From Streptomyces sp. SCL15-4 (GTDB lineage: Bacteria > Actinomycetota > Actinomycetes > Streptomycetales > Streptomycetaceae), in the NCBI RefSeq assembly GCF_033366695.1, contig NZ_JAOBTQ010000001.1, forward strand, positions 7,006,001-7,070,000: a stretch of DNA of 64,000 nt. Reading direction: 5' to 3'. The notes beneath the pieces are model-generated. The model saw nothing but the letters and a program-made list of their open reading frames with translations. It made no database searches and was not told the DNA's origin. Below are positions 60,962 through 64,000 of the stretch, piece by piece; within the stretch, counting starts at the first letter, position 1; every line of letters begins with the position of its first letter. A program made the position numbers and the translations under genes.

Positions 60962-61516
60962 ATGACCACAGCTGACGCCTCGGCCTACTCGTACCGCATC
61001 GCCGTCCCCGAAGACGCTCCCGCCATCAAGGCGCTGGACGGCTCCTTCACGACCCGCTCCGTCTTCCGGGTGACCGCGACGGAGGAGGGGTTCGCGGTGC
61101 GGGAGGTTCCGGTGGACCCACCGCTGACCAAGGTGTTTCCCGAGGACGAGTGGGACGGTGACGAGGAGAGCGCGGACGCTCGTACCTTCGTCGCCGAGGA
61201 GGCCGCCGGTGAGCTGGCCGGGTTCGCGTCCGTGTCGTACTCCCGCTGGAATCGCCGGCTGACGATCGAGGACATCGAGGTCGGCCCGGAGCACCGGGGC
61301 AAGGGCGTCGGCCGCGCGCTGATGGGGCTCGCGGTGGAGTTCGCCCGTGAGCGCGGGGCCGGACACCTCTGGCTGGAGGTCACCCACGTCAACGCGCCGG
61401 CGATCCACGCGTACCGGCGGATGGGTTTCGCGTTCTGCGGCCTCGACACCACCCTGTACGACGGCACGCCCGCGAAAGGCGAGCGGGCGCTCTACATGAG
61501 CATGCCCTGCCCATGA
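60962..61516 (+). CDS. Streptothricin-acetyltransferase-like GNAT
   Basis: A 184-residue GNAT: FRVTATEEGFAVREVPVDPP, RLTIEDIEVGPEHRGKGVGR (acetyl-CoA R-G-K-G-V-G/A), ERGAGHLWLEVTHVNAPAIH, AYRRMGFAFCGLDTTLYDGT. This matches the Sat/nourseothricin acetyltransferase layout, whose members acetylate the beta-lysine of streptothricins. It may confer that resistance, or be a house-keeping relative. ATG at 60962. Confidence 0.75.
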   Translation: MTTADASAYSYRIAVPEDAPAIKALDGSFTTRSVFRVTATEEGFAVREVPVDPPLTKVFPEDEWDGDEESADARTFVAEEAAGELAGFASVSYSRWNRRLTIEDIEVGPEHRGKGVGRALMGLAVEFARERGAGHLWLEVTHVNAPAIHAYRRMGFAFCGLDTTLYDGTPAKGERALYMSMPCP

Positions 61517-61715
61517 GCCGGTGGCGCTGCCGGAGTGCTCAGCCGTCCGGAGGCATCCGGATGGTGAGCGGACCGATCACCGAGGACGATGGTGCTCCAG
61601 CCCCGACGTGGCGAGAGGTCACCGGAGTGCCCCGACGACGGTCGCAGGAGGTATCCCGTGGGCCCTGTGGACGCGGCCGGCGGGTCACCGACCGCCCGGC
61701 CACGGAGGTGATCGT

Positions 61716-63017
61716 GTGAAGACACCCCTCGGGTCCGGCATCCGCTCACGCCTGCGGGCGCTGTGGACCCCGACCGCCACAGGGCGGTCACCGCTGGCCA
61801 TGATGCTGATCCTGCTGGTGCTCGTCCCGACGACGGTGCTGCTGGGCATCTTCGGCATCCAGGACCTCACCGAGGCCCTGACCTACCCGGGCCGCATCAC
61901 CGGCGCCGCCCTCACCATCCTCGGGATCCTGACGCTTGCGGGAGCCGCGGCCGTGGTGGACCACTGGTTCCACAGCAGCTTCCCCTACTCCGGGACGGTC
62001 GCGCTGCTCGGCGCGTTCGCGGCGCTCGTGGCCAACCTCATGCTGCTGTTCGAGACGTGGAAGGACGGTGAGTCCCTGCTCTATCTGGTGGCGTGGAGCC
62101 TGCTCGCCGCCGGCTCCGCGTGTGCTGTCGTCATGGTGTACCAGTCGAGGATCTCCATTCCCGCTCCCAGGCGGCTGGCGGCGGCGGTGATCGGCTCCGC
62201 GGTTCTCGCAGCGGCCAATTTCAGCTACGAGCACCTTTTCCAGCCGACCCAGCGCGGGGCCAAGCCGCTCATCGCCCTGTCCGTGGGGAAGGCCGTGATC
62301 CGCCGGGACCGGGATGCGTTCGCCGTGCCGGTCGACATCAAGCTCGAGAACCACTCCGATGTGGGCTTCTACATGCTCGGAACCGAATTCCACACCATGG
62401 GCGAGAAGGTGCAGTTGAGCCGGAAGGACCGGCTGGACGAGCAGTGGCGCGATGACGCCGAGCAGTGGAGCGTCGCCGATCAGCAGATGCATCCCCTCTC
62501 CCGGCGGGAGATCCACCAGCGCGGCCAGTTGCTGGCGGCGCAGCCGTGGCTGTCCACCGGGGCATGGATCGAACCGGGCGAGAAGCTCACCGCGCAGACC
62601 GTCGTGCAGCTTCCCATGACAACGCCGTACGACCAGCTGACCTTCTACGCCACCGCGGCCTTCGCGCGCAAGGACCGGCTCCGCCTGGACCAACTGGCAC
62701 GCATTGGCTACACCTGGCACGGTGTCGATGTGCCCGACTGGGTGACGCAGGACAAGACCAACGCCGTGGTCTTCAGCGGCAGGGTGTACGAGAACAACGC
62801 GATCGACAGGCATACCAGGGACGCCCGCTGGGTCACCGTCTACTGGCGTTTCAACGAGCACGGCGTCAGCCTGAGCGAGAACATCGCGCGAAAAGGCGAG
62901 GAGGCCCGCGTCCCGCCTGGTGAGGAGACCACCGCGCTGGTGGCGCGGTACGGGATCGCCGAAGCGGCGACAGGGCCGTACGAGCAGACCTTGTGGGACA
63001 TCAAGAACCGGAAATGA
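61716..63017 (+). CDS. Large membrane protein with extracytoplasmic domain, unknown
   Basis: A 433-residue protein. Residues 1-180: about five membrane helices (MMLILLVLVPTTVLLGIFGI, GAALTILGILTLAGAAAVVD, GTVALLGAFAALVANLMLLF, LYLVAWSLLAAGSACAVVMV, LAAAVIGSAVLAAANFSYEH). Residues 185-433: a soluble beta-rich domain (AFAVPVDIKLENHSDVGFYM, ARIGYTWHGVDVPDWVTQDK, WRFNEHGVSLSENIARKGEE). No family recognised; GTG at 61716 follows GGAGGTG. It overlaps the convergent Asn-synthetase-like stop by 17 bp. Confidence 0.78.
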   Translation: MKTPLGSGIRSRLRALWTPTATGRSPLAMMLILLVLVPTTVLLGIFGIQDLTEALTYPGRITGAALTILGILTLAGAAAVVDHWFHSSFPYSGTVALLGAFAALVANLMLLFETWKDGESLLYLVAWSLLAAGSACAVVMVYQSRISIPAPRRLAAAVIGSAVLAAANFSYEHLFQPTQRGAKPLIALSVGKAVIRRDRDAFAVPVDIKLENHSDVGFYMLGTEFHTMGEKVQLSRKDRLDEQWRDDAEQWSVADQQMHPLSRREIHQRGQLLAAQPWLSTGAWIEPGEKLTAQTVVQLPMTTPYDQLTFYATAAFARKDRLRLDQLARIGYTWHGVDVPDWVTQDKTNAVVFSGRVYENNAIDRHTRDARWVTVYWRFNEHGVSLSENIARKGEEARVPPGEETTALVARYGIAEAATGPYEQTLWDIKNRK

Positions 63018-64000
63018 CCGGTACGGCCGTGTCGTGCGTGAGGTGGCACCGGCCGATTCCCTCCAGCCACACCACGAGGGCGAGAGCGCTGTTCACGCGG
63101 TCCCAGGAGTAGGCGTCCCCCAGGCCGAGGCGTGCTTCCCGCACGGCCCGGCACAGCGTCTCGACGTCGAACATCTCCATGACCAGCGGGTGGCTCGCGG
63201 AGCGGCACAAGTCGATGAGGCCGTCGCCGTGGGTCCGCAGGCCGCGCGCGTACAACTCATCGAAAGGGATCTTGGCGGTCCGGCCGCGGATCCGCTCCGG
63301 CAGCAGATCCGCCATCGCCTCGCGCAGAACCGCTTTCGGACGGCCCGGACGGAACACCGCCTCGGCGGGCAGGCGGCGCATCGTGGCGACGACCTCCGGG
63401 TCGAGGAAGGGGTGTGAGAGGAGGAACCCGTCCTGCCGCGCGCGGCGCCAGGACAGCGGGTCGGGCGCGGCGATGTAGTTGGCCGCGTCGTAGAGGGACT
63501 CCTCCGGCCTGCGCCCGAACACGAAACGGGCCTCGGCGACGCTGGCCTCACGGTAGCCGTGGGCCCGCGCGAAGTCGCGCCGCAGCCATGGGGGCCGGGC
63601 GAAGCCGCCGAGGCCGCCGAGTACGGTTCCCCGCCGGCCGAGGACCGCCGTGACCCGTTCGGTCGCCAGCGGAAGGGCCGGCCGTACGACATTGGCGGTC
63701 ACGACGTCCCGCAGGCCCCGCTCACCGTCCGAGGCCCAGGCACGCGCCTGCCTCGCCATCCGCCGCAGCTGTCCCGTGCGGGCCAGCCTGTGCAGGTGCA
63801 GCGGGTTGGCGTCCGCGACCGGATCGGCCCCGCAACCGGTCAGGAGGACGTCACAGCCCAGTCCGGCTGCGGCGGCGTGCAGCCTGCTCCAGAACGGGGC
63901 CCGGAAAGCGTGGGCGTGCGGCTCGTCGGCGTCTGCGGCATGGCGCTCGAAGTCGTCGAAGTCGGACACGTCGTCGGCGTCGACGCTCACCAGGCGGGCA
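63001..64000 (-). CDS. Asparagine-synthetase-like protein, C-terminal part (cut by window edge)
   Basis: The C-terminal ~330 residues of an Asn-synthetase-family enzyme; the frame runs past 64000, so the start is outside. LGCDVLLTGCGADPVADANP stands where GGxxxD/E-type sequences do, then LLSHPFLDPEVVATMRRLPA, PGRPKAVLREAMADLLPERI and RGRTAKIPFDELYARG (AMP/adenylate region). It ends DAYSWDRVNSALALVVWLEG. This layout is shared by lasso-peptide cyclases (C protein), antibiotic amidators and cell-wall amidases. Neighbours outside the window would decide. Confidence 0.7.
   Translation of the reverse strand, partial: ARLVSVDADDVSDFDDFERHAADADEPHAHAFRAPFWSRLHAAAAGLGCDVLLTGCGADPVADANPLHLHRLARTGQLRRMARQARAWASDGERGLRDVVTANVVRPALPLATERVTAVLGRRGTVLGGLGGFARPPWLRRDFARAHGYREASVAEARFVFGRRPEESLYDAANYIAAPDPLSWRRARQDGFLLSHPFLDPEVVATMRRLPAEAVFRPGRPKAVLREAMADLLPERIRGRTAKIPFDELYARGLRTHGDGLIDLCRSASHPLVMEMFDVETLCRAVREARLGLGDAYSWDRVNSALALVVWLEGIGRCHLTHDTAVPVISGS

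Overview
The window is a 64 kb stretch of very GC-rich actinobacterial chromosome, almost certainly from a Streptomyces. The evidence is strong third-position GC bias, many GTG starts and ATGA/GTGA stop-start overlaps, F420-type and DUF397/XRE-DUF5753/HATPase gene families, a type III PKS (RppA) next to a CYP158A2-like P450, and a gene order that matches, from memory, the S. coelicolor region running from purB through bioABD, urease, tap and pfkA to rppA. I see no rRNA, tRNA, CRISPR array, insertion sequence or prophage. Most of the window reads as core or conserved chromosome. Its left edge cuts purB and its right edge cuts an asparagine-synthetase-like gene.

Left third (1-24 kb): purB start, a GDSL esterase, two overlapping CBS/DUF21 membrane proteins, a GNAT, an F420-type oxidoreductase and a small leaderless toxin-antitoxin-like pair (RHH + degenerate Fic/Doc). 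Next come the biotin genes (bioB-bioA-bioD overlapping on minus, bioF divergent) and a WhiJ-type regulatory trio (DUF397, XRE, HATPase). A repeat-bearing non-coding stretch of about 0.9 kb follows. After it lie an NlpC/P60 endopeptidase behind a c-di-AMP (ydaO) riboswitch, a ClpP paralogue lacking its catalytic Ser and His, a divergent Phd/YefM antitoxin with a TGTACA operator, the urease operon ureABC-F-G-D (no ureE) behind a GlnR-like box, and a secreted tripeptidyl-aminopeptidase-like hydrolase.

Middle (22.5-48 kb): an epimerase-like protein, a phospholipid acyltransferase, a DUF6153/DUF305 exported pair, an ornithine aminotransferase + dimethylarginine hydrolase operon with an Lrp regulator, a CtaG-like protein, pfkA, the gatD-murT lipid II amidation pair and peptide deformylase. 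A TetR/acyl-CoA dehydrogenase pair has palindromic operators. The rppA-P450-cupin operon should convert malonyl-CoA to THN, flaviolin and biflaviolin-type pigments. An aldehyde dehydrogenase, a Nudix/ATP-dependent ligase overlap, a thioredoxin-reductase-like flavoprotein divergent from a leaderless XRE-cupin regulator, and a quinone reductase plus two acyl-CoA dehydrogenases complete this part.

Right third (47.7-64 kb): exported PI-PLC-like and phosphodiester-glycosidase proteins, DUF779, an NCS1 permease divergent from a TetR gene across a 43-bp nested dyad, an amidohydrolase, a DedA protein and a secreted metzincin. A two-gene operon pairs a serine-palmitoyltransferase-like alpha-oxoamine synthase with a GNAT-like acyltransferase of the type I associate with bacterial ceramide synthases. 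This is the best candidate for an undescribed pathway in the window. It is followed by a cold-shock protein, DUF2267, a streptothricin-acetyltransferase-like GNAT, a large membrane protein and the truncated Asn-synthetase-like gene.
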